Assembly: GCF_000330885.1 (NCBI RefSeq)
Contig: NC_020062.1
Location: 1,372,374 to 1,436,373 of the forward strand
Direction: 5' to 3'
Length of the DNA stretch: 64,000 nt
DNA from: Rhizobium tropici CIAT 899
GTDB lineage: Bacteria; Pseudomonadota; Alphaproteobacteria; Rhizobiales; Rhizobiaceae
Position numbers and translations under genes: made by a program. The notes beneath the pieces were generated by a model that was given only the letters and a program-made list of their open reading frames with translations, searched no databases and was not told where the DNA came from. The first letter of the stretch is position 1. Every line of letters starts with the position of its first letter. Shown in pieces: positions 27,673-36,823 of the stretch.

Positions 27673-28371
27673 TTGGCATCGACCAAGACAGAACAGCGAG
27701 GCTCCTTGCGTGAGAGCACATACTCGCAGCTGAAGGACCTTATCCTCAGCGGCCAACTACGCCCCTCGGAGCGACTGTCGGAAAACACGCTTGCGAAACG
27801 CTTTGGCGTCAGCCGGACGCCGTTGCGCGAAGCGTTGATGAAGCTTGAAGAGGAAGGGTTGATCGTCGGACAACGAAACCTCGGATACACCGTCACCGAT
27901 CTGGACGTCACCAAATTCTGCAATTTGCTGGTCGTTCGCGAAGCGCTCGATGTTTGCGCGGCGCAGCTTGCCTGCGAGATGGCGACCGAAGAAGACCTTG
28001 ACCGGCTTCGAGGCGTAATCGCCCAGATGATCGAACTCAAGGAGACGACCAATGAGGCGCCGTCCGACGCCGCCCGCAACCTAGACCTTGGACTGTACAT
28101 CCACAGAGTCATTGTGGAATCGACTCAGAACGAGGCTCTCGTAAGGGTAACCGACCAAGTCTACCAGCAGCTTCGTTTGGCTCTGTGGCTCGAAGTTCTC
28201 TGGGTCGATCTTGAGCACACGGATCTCGATGAGCATCGGGCAATCGCGGACGCAATCTGCGCACGCGACCGCAAGGCCGCTGCAGATGCAGCGCGCGCGC
28301 ATGTGCAAAGCTCGCTCAAGAACATGTCGAAGCTCCAGCGCATTTGGGCGCATCGGCGAACTGTCGACTGA
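27673..28371 (+). CDS. GntR-family regulator with FCD domain
   Basis: 232 residues. The N-terminal winged helix (YSQLKDLILSGQLRPSERLS, then ENTLAKRFGVSRTPLREALMKL) is followed by an all-helical FCD effector domain whose metal-ligand candidates include an LYIHRVIVE histidine and DEHRAI. The start appears to be TTG 27673, with AAGGGAA five bases upstream; no ATG is in frame nearby. It sits between the two halves of the amino-compound locus and heads the rightward permease-ATPase operon, so it should regulate both in response to the substrate. Confidence 0.88.
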   Translation: MASTKTEQRGSLRESTYSQLKDLILSGQLRPSERLSENTLAKRFGVSRTPLREALMKLEEEGLIVGQRNLGYTVTDLDVTKFCNLLVVREALDVCAAQLACEMATEEDLDRLRGVIAQMIELKETTNEAPSDAARNLDLGLYIHRVIVESTQNEALVRVTDQVYQQLRLALWLEVLWVDLEHTDLDEHRAIADAICARDRKAAADAARAHVQSSLKNMSKLQRIWAHRRTVD

Positions 28372-28404
28372 GCCAAAGCCAAGCTCTCACAAAGAGGTTC
28401 ATAT

Positions 28405-29130
28405 ATGGAGCTTATCGATAGTTATCTGGCACTCGTCGGCGCCGGACAGGCAGGCTGGGGGCCGCTCCTTCTGACGGCCGCCGCCATGACAATTGGCGTT
28501 TCCGTGTGTGGCTTTCTGGCTGGAACGGTCATCGGCTCGGTTGTTACCTTTATGCAGTTGTCGCGCCACATGGCCGTTCGCTGGTGTGCCGATTGCTACA
28601 CCACAATTCTCCGCGGCGTGCCGGACCTTCTGATCATCTATCTTTTCTATTTCGGCGGAAGCTCGCTGCTCGGATCTGTCGGCGGCCTGTTCGGCTATCA
28701 TGGTTTCATCGGAATGCCCGCTTTCCTGACCGGAACCCTGGCACTTGGCGTCGTCTCGGCCGCCTATCAGGCCGAAGTCTTTCGCGGGGCCTTCAAATCG
28801 GTTGCGCGTGGTGAACTCGAAGCGGCGAGCGCCGTTGGCATGCGGCCGTGGCCCAAGTTCAGGCGCATTATCGCTCCTCTGGTGCTTCGATACGCCATTC
28901 CGGGGCTCGGAAACACCTGGCAACTTGTCCTGAAGGAATCGGCATTGATCTCCGTGACCGGCCTTGTCGAACTCCTCCGGCAATCGCAAATCGCCGCCGG
29001 GTCCACACGCCGCCCGTTTGAATTCTACCTGACGGCGGTCGTCCTTTATCTCGTCATCACATGGGTCTCCTCGATCCTGTTCAAGAGAATGGAAGCACGA
29101 ACAGCTCAAGGGATAAGGAGGGCCTTGTGA
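28405..29130 (+). CDS. Amino-acid ABC transporter permease (opine/basic type), first
   Basis: 241 residues with about five membrane helices. The family motif ILRGVPDLLIIYLFYFGG near 68 and the EAA loop AEVFRGAFKSVARGELEAASAVGM near 123 identify an OccQ/HisQ-type permease. Its stop overlaps the next start (TGATG), so the two permeases are translationally coupled. It follows the GntR gene by 33 bases. It works with the binding protein in the divergent operon. Confidence 0.92.
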   Translation: MELIDSYLALVGAGQAGWGPLLLTAAAMTIGVSVCGFLAGTVIGSVVTFMQLSRHMAVRWCADCYTTILRGVPDLLIIYLFYFGGSSLLGSVGGLFGYHGFIGMPAFLTGTLALGVVSAAYQAEVFRGAFKSVARGELEAASAVGMRPWPKFRRIIAPLVLRYAIPGLGNTWQLVLKESALISVTGLVELLRQSQIAAGSTRRPFEFYLTAVVLYLVITWVSSILFKRMEARTAQGIRRAL

Positions 29131-29834
29131 TGGATATCGTCTTCATGAGGGAAACGTTCCTCACTCTTCTCACCGGTTTGCCGCTAACCATCGAACTTGC
29201 AGTCACATCCATTCTGGCGGGGAGCGCCCTGGCGCTCGTCATAGCGCTCTTTGCGGTGATGGGTGGCACCATAGGTCGAGCCATAACCCGCGCTTACGTC
29301 TTCGTGTTCAGAGGTTCACCTCTCCTTGTCCAGATGTTCCTGATCTACTACGGCCTTGGTCAATTTCGGCATGGGCTGCAGGATCTCGGTGTGTGGTGGT
29401 TCTTCCGGGAGCCTTATTGGTGCGCCGTGTTGGCGTTGACGCTGAACACAGCCGCCTACTGCAGCGAAATCTTTCGAGGCGGCCTGCAGGCTGTTTCCAT
29501 GCAACAGGTTGAGGCCGCACGCGCCTGTGGCATGTCGGGCATTCTATTGTTCAGACGGATCATTCTTCCGATTGCCATAAGGCACGCGCTGCCTGCCTAC
29601 GGCAATGAGATCATCTTGATGGTCAAGGCGACGGCGCTCGCTTCCGTCATCACCATCATGGAAGTCACAGGTCTCGCAGGAAAATTGATCGCGGACAGCT
29701 TTCGGGCTTTCGAAATCTTCATCGTCGCAGGGGCGATTTACCTTGCGATCAATTTCGTCGTCACGCGCATGCTCATGGTGCTCGAATTTTGGCTTTCGCC
29801 ACATATGCGCATGCCACCCAATCCTACAACTTAA
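29130..29834 (+). CDS. Amino-acid ABC transporter permease, second
   Basis: 234 residues from the ATG overlapping the previous stop, preferred over an in-frame start inside the upstream gene. [20 protein letters not shown] near 52 and [24 protein letters not shown] near 108 are the typical motifs of OccM/HisM permeases. It has about five membrane helices. The ATPase gene follows after 11 bases. Confidence 0.92.
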   Translation: MDIVFMRETFLTLLTGLPLTIELAVTSILAGSALALVIALFAVMGGTIGRAITRAYVFVFRGSPLLVQMFLIYYGLGQFRHGLQDLGVWWFFREPYWCAVLALTLNTAAYCSEIFRGGLQAVSMQQVEAARACGMSGILLFRRIILPIAIRHALPAYGNEIILMVKATALASVITIMEVTGLAGKLIADSFRAFEIFIVAGAIYLAINFVVTRMLMVLEFWLSPHMRMPPNPTT

Positions 29835-29845
29835 CGGGAGTACGC

Positions 29846-30652
29846 ATGTCCGTCAGGGGAACAGTCTTGGTCAGCGATAACAGACAAAAAAGCGCTGCCG
29901 TTTCGGTCAAGGATCTCAGAAAGTGCTTCGGCCCGCTGGAGGTTCTGAAAGGTGTTTCGCTAGAAGCTCACCAAGGCGACGTCATATCGATCCTGGGCTC
30001 TTCCGGCTCCGGAAAATCGACGATGCTCCGATGCATCAATATGCTTGAAGTGCCCGACAGTGGCGAGATACGCATCGACGGCGAGATGTTCTCGCTGAAA
30101 AAGGGACGTCACAGGACTGAACCGGCCGACCGCAGGCAGGTCGATCGACTACGCGAACACATCGGCATGGTATTCCAGAGCTTCAATCTTTGGTCACATA
30201 TGACCATTTTGGAGAACGTAATCGAAGCGCCGATACACGTGCAGAAACGCAACCGTGCCGAATGCGTCGCGGAAGCGGAAGCGCTGCTCGAACGAGTTGG
30301 AATCGCCGATAAGCGAAATTTCTACCCAGCGCATCTATCTGGAGGCCAGCAGCAACGTGCGGCGATTGCTCGTGCTCTTGCGCAACGGCCGAAGGTCATG
30401 CTGTTTGACGAGCCGACTTCTGCGCTTGATCCCGAACTTGTTGGCGAGGTGCTTAAAGTCATGCGCTCCCTTGCCGAGGAAGGTCGAACCATGCTGGTCG
30501 TAACGCATGAGATGGGGTTTGCACGTGATGTTTCGAATAAGGTCGTGTTTCTCCACAAGGGGATCATCGAGGAGACAGGCGAGCCTGCGGAATTGTTCAA
30601 ACATCCAAAATCCGAGCGTTTTCGACAGTTCCTCGCACACGAGCGACACTGA
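29846..30652 (+). CDS. Amino-acid ABC transporter ATP-binding protein (OccP/HisP type)
   Basis: 268 residues from the ATG behind GGGAG. Walker [10 protein letters not shown] near residue 50, signature LSGGQQQRA near 165, Walker [15 protein letters not shown] near 185 and H-loop VTHEMGF near 220 are all intact. The N-terminus carries about 20 extra residues ([19 protein letters not shown]). It is the last gene of the rightward operon and completes the transporter for the amino-compound locus. Confidence 0.93.
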   Translation: MSVRGTVLVSDNRQKSAAVSVKDLRKCFGPLEVLKGVSLEAHQGDVISILGSSGSGKSTMLRCINMLEVPDSGEIRIDGEMFSLKKGRHRTEPADRRQVDRLREHIGMVFQSFNLWSHMTILENVIEAPIHVQKRNRAECVAEAEALLERVGIADKRNFYPAHLSGGQQQRAAIARALAQRPKVMLFDEPTSALDPELVGEVLKVMRSLAEEGRTMLVVTHEMGFARDVSNKVVFLHKGIIEETGEPAELFKHPKSERFRQFLAHERH

Positions 30653-30950
30653 GACGTCCACAACGGAGACAGCTTCGGCGATCAATAACTGGGGAGTTTC
30701 CGCTGAGGCCGCGCGACATACCCTGGAGCCAGGCTGTCACGATCATTGCATAGCCGTAGATCTTCATTCCCTCTGATGTGAAGGGCCCCTTATGCTACGG
30801 CGGCACGGCCGGAGCCATCGCCAACTCGTTCGCCCTATCCGATAGCATTCGCAGATCATCTTTTTCTCAAAATCAGAAAACTTTGGGATAGGTTTGTTCG
30901 ATAATCAACAAAATCTATAGACTATTATCAATATAATTTGAGGGGCTTGG
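30653..30950. other. Intergenic stretch upstream of the sulfur locus
   Basis: About 300 bases without a gene. The right half (30860-30945) is AT-rich and probably holds the promoter of the FMN-reductase remnant and the sulfone genes. No operator can be named. Confidence 0.4.
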
Positions 30951-31200
30951 ATGATCGTGCTCGGTATTTCTGGCGCCGTTCGGCGTCCGTCGCAGACAAC
31001 TAGCCTTGTTGACGCGATCACAGATGAGGTCCGAACCCATCTTGGCGCCGACATCGCGGGGGGATGGATCTGGTAGACGCGGCGGCGCGCATCGAGCGGG
31101 TTTTGAAGAGCTCCTCACTTTTTGCCGTCTGCATGGCAGAGCGGCAGCCAAAAGTCATATCTCGCGTAAGCGAGTGCCTGAATTCCGCGTGAGCGCGACC
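30951..31200 (+). pseudogene. Broken NADPH-dependent FMN reductase (SsuE/MsuE-like)
   Basis: An intact start (ATG behind GAGGGG) opens VLGISGAVRRPSQTTSLVDA, the flavodoxin-like FMN-binding start of SsuE/MsuE reductases, but an in-frame TAG at 31074-31076 ends it after 41 codons. After a shift near a run of six G residues (31057-31062) the LVDAAARI segment continues the family pattern, then the similarity fades. Most of the roughly 190-residue protein is gone. It lies just before the flavin-dependent SfnG-like monooxygenase, which needs reduced FMN from such an enzyme. Confidence 0.7.
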
Positions 31201-31224
31201 ATTCTATCAAGAGGGAAGAGCATA

Positions 31225-32328
31225 ATGTCGCATGCAAATAACGAAGCCGTAAAATTCGCTTACTGGGTACCGAACGTCTCAGGTGGCCTTGTCATCTCGA
31301 ACATCGAGCAACGCACGAGCTGGACAATCGAATACAACAGAAAGCTTGCGCAGATCGCGGAGGCGAGTGGTTTCGACTATGCGCTCAGCCAGATCCGTTT
31401 CACGGCGGGCTACGGCGCGGAGTTCCAGCATGAATCCGTCTCCTTCAGCCATGCCCTGCTGGAATCGACAACCAGCTTGAAGGTCATTGCGGCGATCCTG
31501 CCAGGGCCGTGGAACCCGGCGCTTGCGGCAAAGCAGATCGCCACCATCAACCACCTGACCAACGGTCGTGTTGCCGTCAACATCGTCAGCGGCTGGTTCC
31601 GCGGCGAGTTTGCCGCCATTGGCGAGCACTGGCTCGATCATGACGAGCGCTACCGCCGCTCCGAAGAATTCATCCGCGCGCTGCGCGGCATCTGGACCGA
31701 AGACAATTTCACCTTCCGCGGCGATTTCTATCGCTTCAACAATTACTCGCTGAAACCAAAGCCGATTGATCCTCAGCCGGAAATCTTCCAAGGCGGCTCG
31801 TCGCGTGCCGCGCGCGACATGGCGGCGCGCGTGTCCGACTGGTATTTCACCAACGGCAACACACCGGCCGAAATCCGCAAGCAGGTTGACGATATCCAGT
31901 CGAAAGCCAGGGAAAACGGCCATTCGGTGCGGATTGGTGTCAATGCCTTCGCGATCGTGCGCGAGACGGAAGAGGAAGCCAAGGCGGTTCTCGCCGAGAT
32001 CATCGAGAAGGCCAATCCCGAGGCGGTCAATGCCTTCGGGCATGAAGTCAAGAATGCCGGCAAGGCCTCGCCGGAAGGCGAAGGCAACTGGGCGAAATCC
32101 TCCTTCGAAGACCTCGTCCAGTACAATGACGGCTTCCGCTCCAACCTGATCGGCACGCCACGGCAGGTTGCCGAGCGCGTCGTCGCGCTGAAGCAGGCCG
32201 GCGCCGACCTGATCCTCCTCGGCTTCCTGCACTTCCAGGAAGAGGTGGAGTATTTCGGCAAGCACGTCATTCCGCTGGTGCGGGAGCTGGAAGCGGCGCA
32301 GGCCGCGCAACCGGTCGCGGCAGAATAG
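31225..32328 (+). CDS. sfnG: FMNH2-dependent dimethylsulfone monooxygenase-like protein
   Basis: 367 residues, bacterial luciferase-like flavin monooxygenase fold. FAYWVPNVSGGLVISNIEQRT at the start, FDYALSQIRFTAGYGAEFQHE near 49, and VNIVSGWFRGEFAAIGEHWLDHDERYRRSEEF near 115 are characteristic of SfnG (dimethylsulfone to methanesulfinate). ATG 31225 follows GAGGGAAGAG; the longer upstream frame crosses the pseudogene and was rejected. It heads a sulfur-scavenging operon with a Liv-type transporter and an SfnB-like enzyme. Close relatives act on other organosulfur compounds, so the exact substrate is open. Confidence 0.85.
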   Translation: MSHANNEAVKFAYWVPNVSGGLVISNIEQRTSWTIEYNRKLAQIAEASGFDYALSQIRFTAGYGAEFQHESVSFSHALLESTTSLKVIAAILPGPWNPALAAKQIATINHLTNGRVAVNIVSGWFRGEFAAIGEHWLDHDERYRRSEEFIRALRGIWTEDNFTFRGDFYRFNNYSLKPKPIDPQPEIFQGGSSRAARDMAARVSDWYFTNGNTPAEIRKQVDDIQSKARENGHSVRIGVNAFAIVRETEEEAKAVLAEIIEKANPEAVNAFGHEVKNAGKASPEGEGNWAKSSFEDLVQYNDGFRSNLIGTPRQVAERVVALKQAGADLILLGFLHFQEEVEYFGKHVIPLVRELEAAQAAQPVAAE

Positions 32329-32467
32329 ACAATCCCGAGAGAAGCGGGCCGCCGGCGCGGTCCGCAATCGGCAAAGCATGGCGGAACCTGCCGGCTCCGA
32401 CGGGAACTTGTGCCTCCTCAGCCAACGAATGCCGTGAGGGGCCGTGAGAGGGAAGGACATAAACGCA

Positions 32468-33373
32468 ATGACCTATGCACTCAGAGGGTACGACACATCC
32501 CCTCCTTTGCCGGAGCTCCAGGGCCGTCACATCGAGACCCCTGCTCGGGCCGGTTTGGTGGCAAATGTGGCGATTGCGTCTGCGGAGGTTTTGCTTGCGC
32601 TGGATAACGTCAGCCTTTCCTTCGGCGGCGTCTCGGCTCTCGCCGATGTCGACCTCAGCGTCGAACGCGGCGAAATCCGCGCCATCATCGGGCCGAATGG
32701 CGCTGGAAAGAGTTCGCTCGTCAACGTCATTTGCGGCGTCTATCGGCCGGATCGCGGCCATGTCCGGATCGGCGGAAAGCGCTATGGCAATGTTCCCACG
32801 GATAAACTCGCACACCTTGGCATTGCCCGCACCTTTCAGAACCTTGCCCTTTTCAAGGGCCTGAGCGTCCTCGACAATGTCGTCTCCGGTCGGGCCCATA
32901 CCGTCCGCTCGAGCTTCATCGGCCAGATCGCTCGCATCGGCGTTGCGCGCCGGGAGGAAGCGGATGCCCGCGAGCGTGCACGGCAGATCCTTTCTTTCCT
33001 TCATCTTGACGACGTCGCCGACCGGCTTGCCGGCACGCTGCCCTATGGTCTGCAGAAACGGGTGGAACTTGCCCGCGCGCTGGTCGCGGAACCGGATATT
33101 CTGCTTCTGGACGAGCCGATGGCCGGCATGACCGCGACCGAAAAGCAGGAGATGGCCAGCTTCGTGCAGGCGACCCGCAAAGCCCATGGCACCACGATCA
33201 TTCTGATCGAGCACGATATCGGGCTCGTAATGGAACTGTCGGATCGGGTCGCGGTGCTCGATTACGGCCGCAAGATCGCCGACGGCACCCCGGAAGAGGT
33301 ACGGGCCGATCAGCGCGTCATCGATGCCTATCTGGGCGTCGCCACGGAAAATGAAGACGGGGCGGGAATCTGA
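32468..33373 (+). CDS. Branched-chain-type ABC transporter ATPase (LivG-like)
   Basis: 301 residues with an unusual N-terminal extension of about 48 residues (MTYALRGYDTSPPLPELQGR...) before the ATPase core VLLALDNVSLSFGGVSALAD. Walker A GPNGAGKSS near 80, the LAHLGIARTFQN motif, a degenerate signature (LPYGLQKRVELAR) and Walker B ILLLDEPMAGM are present, with the LivG-type C-terminus. ATG 32468 is used; GTG 32444 would add eight residues. Its stop overlaps the LivH start (TGATG). Here the Liv-type system probably imports an organosulfur compound and not leucine. Confidence 0.9.
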   Translation: MTYALRGYDTSPPLPELQGRHIETPARAGLVANVAIASAEVLLALDNVSLSFGGVSALADVDLSVERGEIRAIIGPNGAGKSSLVNVICGVYRPDRGHVRIGGKRYGNVPTDKLAHLGIARTFQNLALFKGLSVLDNVVSGRAHTVRSSFIGQIARIGVARREEADARERARQILSFLHLDDVADRLAGTLPYGLQKRVELARALVAEPDILLLDEPMAGMTATEKQEMASFVQATRKAHGTTIILIEHDIGLVMELSDRVAVLDYGRKIADGTPEEVRADQRVIDAYLGVATENEDGAGI

Positions 33374-34269
33374 TGGCGGACTTCGACTGGCTTTTCTTCA
33401 TAGAGGTGCTTGTCGGCGGACTGCTGTCGGGCGTGATGTATTCGCTCGTCGCGATCGGATTCGTCCTGATCTACAAGACCTCCGGCGTGCTCAATTTCTC
33501 ACAAGGAGCACTCCTGCTTTTCGCAGCCCTTACCTTCGTCAGCCTGGTTGAAAAAGGCGTGCCGTTTGCGCTGGCGCTCGTGCTCACCTTCGCACTGATG
33601 GTCATCATCGGCACCACCATTGAACGTGTCGTGTTGAGGCCGCTCACCAACAAGCCGCCTATTACGCTGTTTATGGCGACGCTAGGCCTCTCCTATGTTA
33701 TCGAGGGCGCCGCGCAGTTGATCTGGGGAACGCAGGTGCATGGCCTCGATCTCGGCATCGAGGATGTTCCCTTCGACGTCGGCGGCGTGCTTATCAGCCA
33801 GTTCGACATCTTCGCCGCGGCGGTGGCGGCCATCATGGTGGCGCTCCTGTCGATCTTCTTCCGCTATACCCGGGTCGGTCTTGCCTTCCGCGCCGTCGCC
33901 GACGATCAGTTCGCCGCACTTGCCGTCGGCCTGCGCCTGCCTTGGATCTGGGCCACCGTCTGGGCGACCGCCGGTCTGGTGGCGCTGGTGGCAGGGCTTC
34001 TCTGGGGCGCTCGCCTTGGTGTTCAATTCTCGCTATCGCTGGTCGTCCTGAAAGCGCTGCCGGTCCTGGTGCTTGGTGGGTTCGACTCCGTTGCCGGCGC
34101 CATCGTCGGCGGATTGCTGATCGGAGCGACCGAGAAGCTCGCCGAGGTCTATCTCGGCGATTATTTCGGCGGCGGGATCGAAAGCTGGTTTGCCTATGTC
34201 GTGGCGCTCGCCTTCCTGCTTATCCGCCCCTCCGGCCTGTTCGGCCAGAAGCTCGTCGAAAGGGTCTGA
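33373..34269 (+). CDS. Branched-chain-type ABC transporter permease (LivH-like)
   Basis: 298 residues with about eight membrane segments. Typical motifs are GLLSGVMYSLVAIGFVLIYK near 16, VLNFSQGALLLFAA near 40, and VLGGFDSVAGAIVGGLLIG near 232. It overlaps the ATPase gene by one base at its start and is followed by the LivM-like gene after 3 bases. It forms half of the membrane channel. Confidence 0.92.
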   Translation: MADFDWLFFIEVLVGGLLSGVMYSLVAIGFVLIYKTSGVLNFSQGALLLFAALTFVSLVEKGVPFALALVLTFALMVIIGTTIERVVLRPLTNKPPITLFMATLGLSYVIEGAAQLIWGTQVHGLDLGIEDVPFDVGGVLISQFDIFAAAVAAIMVALLSIFFRYTRVGLAFRAVADDQFAALAVGLRLPWIWATVWATAGLVALVAGLLWGARLGVQFSLSLVVLKALPVLVLGGFDSVAGAIVGGLLIGATEKLAEVYLGDYFGGGIESWFAYVVALAFLLIRPSGLFGQKLVERV

Positions 34270-34272
34270 ACC

Positions 34273-35313
34273 ATGGCGTCCATCACACATGATCTAGCCG
34301 GCACTTGGACGCTTCCGCGCTGGCTTGCACCGGTAGCCCTCCTTACCGTGGCCTATCTCGTCGTCCCCTTCATCGGCACCAGCTATCTCTTCGAAGCGAT
34401 CCTGCTGCCGTTCCTGGCGCTCAGCCTTGTCGGCGTCGGCTTGAATATCCTGACCGGCTATGCCGGCCAGGTCTCACTGGGCAGCGCCGCCTTCATGGCG
34501 GTCGGCGCCTTCGGTGCCTATAATTTCAATCTTCGCATCGAGGGACTGCCGCTGATCGCAAATATCGTGCTCGCGGGTCTGTCGGCAGCGGCGATTGGCA
34601 TCATCTTCGGTCTGCCGAGCCTGAGGCTCAAAGGCTTTTATCTTGCAGTGTCGACGCTCGCGGCACAGTTTTTCGTGCAATGGGCGTTGACCAAATTCAG
34701 TTGGTTTTCCAACAACTCCGCCTCAGGCGTGATCGACGCGCCGCCGCTTCGCATCGCCGGCATTGCTTTCGATGGCGCGATCGGGCGCTATCTTTTCGCG
34801 CTGACCGTCGTCACCGTCCTGACCTTTCTGGCGCTGCGGCTCGTGTCGTCTCAGACAGGACGGAATTTCATCGCGGTGCGTGACAACGAGACGGCGGCCC
34901 GGATCATCGGCGTGCCGGTCTTGAAGACCAAGCTGCTCGCCTTTGCGATTTCCTCCTTCATCATCGGCGTTGCCGGCGTGCTTTGGGCCTTTACCTATCT
35001 GCGCACCGTGGAGCCTGCGGGGTTCAACCTCGATCGCTCCTTCCAGGTGCTGTTCATTATCATTATCGGCGGGCTCGCCTCCATTCGCGGCGCCTTTCTC
35101 GGGGCGGCGCTGATCGTGGTGTTTCCGCTCGTCCTGTCGCGATTGGGAGCTTTCTTTCTCGGCGACATCTTTGATTCCGGCGTGCTCGACATGAGCCAGC
35201 GCATCATGCTGGGCAGCCTGATCATCCTGTTTCTCATTCTCGAACCGGACGGCCTCGTCGCCCTCTGGGACAGAAACGTAAGGCGAATCGGCAGCGTTCT
35301 GACACGGCGCTGA
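34273..35313 (+). CDS. Branched-chain-type ABC transporter permease (LivM-like)
   Basis: 346 residues with eight to ten membrane helices. ALSLVGVGLNILTGYAGQVSLG near 53, FGLPSLRLKGFYLAVSTLAA near 115, and FIIIIGGLASIRGAFLGAAL near 257 are standard LivM motifs. It pairs with the LivH-like protein. The binding-protein gene starts about 100 bases downstream. Confidence 0.92.
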   Translation: MASITHDLAGTWTLPRWLAPVALLTVAYLVVPFIGTSYLFEAILLPFLALSLVGVGLNILTGYAGQVSLGSAAFMAVGAFGAYNFNLRIEGLPLIANIVLAGLSAAAIGIIFGLPSLRLKGFYLAVSTLAAQFFVQWALTKFSWFSNNSASGVIDAPPLRIAGIAFDGAIGRYLFALTVVTVLTFLALRLVSSQTGRNFIAVRDNETAARIIGVPVLKTKLLAFAISSFIIGVAGVLWAFTYLRTVEPAGFNLDRSFQVLFIIIIGGLASIRGAFLGAALIVVFPLVLSRLGAFFLGDIFDSGVLDMSQRIMLGSLIILFLILEPDGLVALWDRNVRRIGSVLTRR

Positions 35314-35411
35314 ACTGAACCCGGAGCGCGCGCTCCCAAAAGCAAGAAATCCATTTTCGATCAATGCAGGTCCGGTCATCTCGCCGGCCATCACCCGGAG
35401 TGTATCCAGAA

Positions 35412-36746
35412 ATGACAATCCTCAGCAAACTCAAGATCGCGGCGCTCGCTGCCGGGATCGCCTTCTCCGTGGCGCTTCCCGCCGCACATGCCGACGAGCA
35501 ATATTTTCCGCTGCAAAGCTATCGTGTCGGCCCATATGCGGCCGGCGGCACTGGCTTCTTCGGCGGCTTCATCGATTACCTGAACCTGATCAACACGCGC
35601 GAAGGCGGCGTGAACGGCGTCAAGCTGACCTGGGACGAGTGCGAAACCCAGTATGAGGTCGAACGTGGCGTCGAATGCTACGAACGACAGAAAAGCCACC
35701 CCAACGCGGCAGCGTGGAACCCACTTTCCGTCGGCATCGCCTACGCCATGATCGACCGCATTAGCCAGGACAAGGTGCCGCTGGTCACGATCAATCACGG
35801 CCGCACCGATTCCACCGATGGCCGCGTCTTCCCTTACGTGTTCCCGCTGCTGCTCAATCCCTACAGCGAAACGTCGGGTATCGTGAACTACATTGCCTCC
35901 AAGCTCGGGGGTCTCGACAATCTCAAGGGCAAGAAGATCGTGGTCCTCTACCACGGTTCGCCCTATGGCAAGGAAACCATTCCGATCTACGAACTCCTGT
36001 CGAAGAAATACGGCTTCGACCTGCAGCAGATCGAAGTTCCCCATCCCGGCAATGAGCAGCAGTCGCAATGGCTGACGATTCGTCGTGCTAAGCCGGACTA
36101 TGTCGTCCTACGCGGCTGGGGTGTGATGAATCCCGTCGCACTGAAGACCGCCGTCAAGGTCGGCTATCCGGTCGATCACATCATCGGCAATGTCTGGTCG
36201 AATTCCGAGGAAGACGTCATTCCCGCCGGCGAGGCGGCAAAGGGCTACACCGCGATTACCACGCAGGCCTCCGGCGCCGAGTATCCGGTCGTCAAGGAGA
36301 TCGTGAAGACGCTCTATGACCAGGGCAAGGGCAATCTCGAGGACAAGAGCCGCATCGGTTCCGTCTATCACAACCTCGGTATCGTCAACGGCATCCTGAA
36401 CGTCGAGGCGATCCGCATCGCGCAGGAAAAGTTCGGTAAGCGAACGCTGACCGGCGATGAGGTCCGTTGGGGCTTCGAACATTTACGGCTTGACCCGGCT
36501 CGTGTCGAGGCACTGGGCGCCAAGGACCTGTTCCACTCCATCAACGTCACCTGGGACAACCACGAAGGCAACGGCTACGTGACCTTCCAGCAATGGGACG
36601 GCAAGAAGTGGAAGGTGGTTTCCGACTGGATCGCGCCGGATTGGGCTCTATTGCGTCCCATCATCGAAAAATCCTCCGAAGCCTATGCCAAGGAAAAGGG
36701 TATCAAGCTGCGCACCTCCCAGGACGCAGAGGCCGCCACCAACTGA
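35412..36746 (+). CDS. Liv-type ABC transporter periplasmic binding protein
   Basis: About 444 residues starting at the ATG that opens the signal peptide (MTILSKLKIAALAAGIAFSV, cleaved after PAAHAD); an ATG 48 bases upstream is less likely. The mature protein is a large type I periplasmic binding protein (Peripla_BP_6) with GGTGFFGGFIDYLNLINTRE, WDECETQYEVERGVECYE, and RRAKPDYVVLRGWGVMNPV. At 444 residues it is longer than LivK (about 370) and matches the binding proteins found next to sulfur genes in soil bacteria. It is probably specific for a sulfonate or sulfone. Confidence 0.87.
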   Translation: MTILSKLKIAALAAGIAFSVALPAAHADEQYFPLQSYRVGPYAAGGTGFFGGFIDYLNLINTREGGVNGVKLTWDECETQYEVERGVECYERQKSHPNAAAWNPLSVGIAYAMIDRISQDKVPLVTINHGRTDSTDGRVFPYVFPLLLNPYSETSGIVNYIASKLGGLDNLKGKKIVVLYHGSPYGKETIPIYELLSKKYGFDLQQIEVPHPGNEQQSQWLTIRRAKPDYVVLRGWGVMNPVALKTAVKVGYPVDHIIGNVWSNSEEDVIPAGEAAKGYTAITTQASGAEYPVVKEIVKTLYDQGKGNLEDKSRIGSVYHNLGIVNGILNVEAIRIAQEKFGKRTLTGDEVRWGFEHLRLDPARVEALGAKDLFHSINVTWDNHEGNGYVTFQQWDGKKWKVVSDWIAPDWALLRPIIEKSSEAYAKEKGIKLRTSQDAEAATN

Positions 36747-36756
36747 TTGGCGGCAG

Positions 36757-36794
36757 GCCCGGTGGCGGTACGCCTGCCGTCACCGGGTCCGGCC
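36757..36794 (+). terminator. Stem-loop between binding-protein and LivF genes
   Basis: GGCCCGGTGGCGG can pair with CCGTCACCGGGTCC a few bases downstream, with mismatches. There is no T tract, so read-through to LivF is expected. It may help set excess binding protein. Confidence 0.4.
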
Positions 36795-36823
36795 TAGTCT
36801 GCGACAAGTTCGAGGAGAATCAT

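Noticed and set aside
31006..31224. N-terminal extension of the SfnG-like protein
   Set aside because: The extra 73 codons translate through the FMN-reductase remnant in another frame; the ATG at 31225 has a strong ribosome site.
31279..32460. Leftward 393-residue open frame
   Set aside because: It is antisense to the clear SfnG-like gene and shows no recognisable motif.
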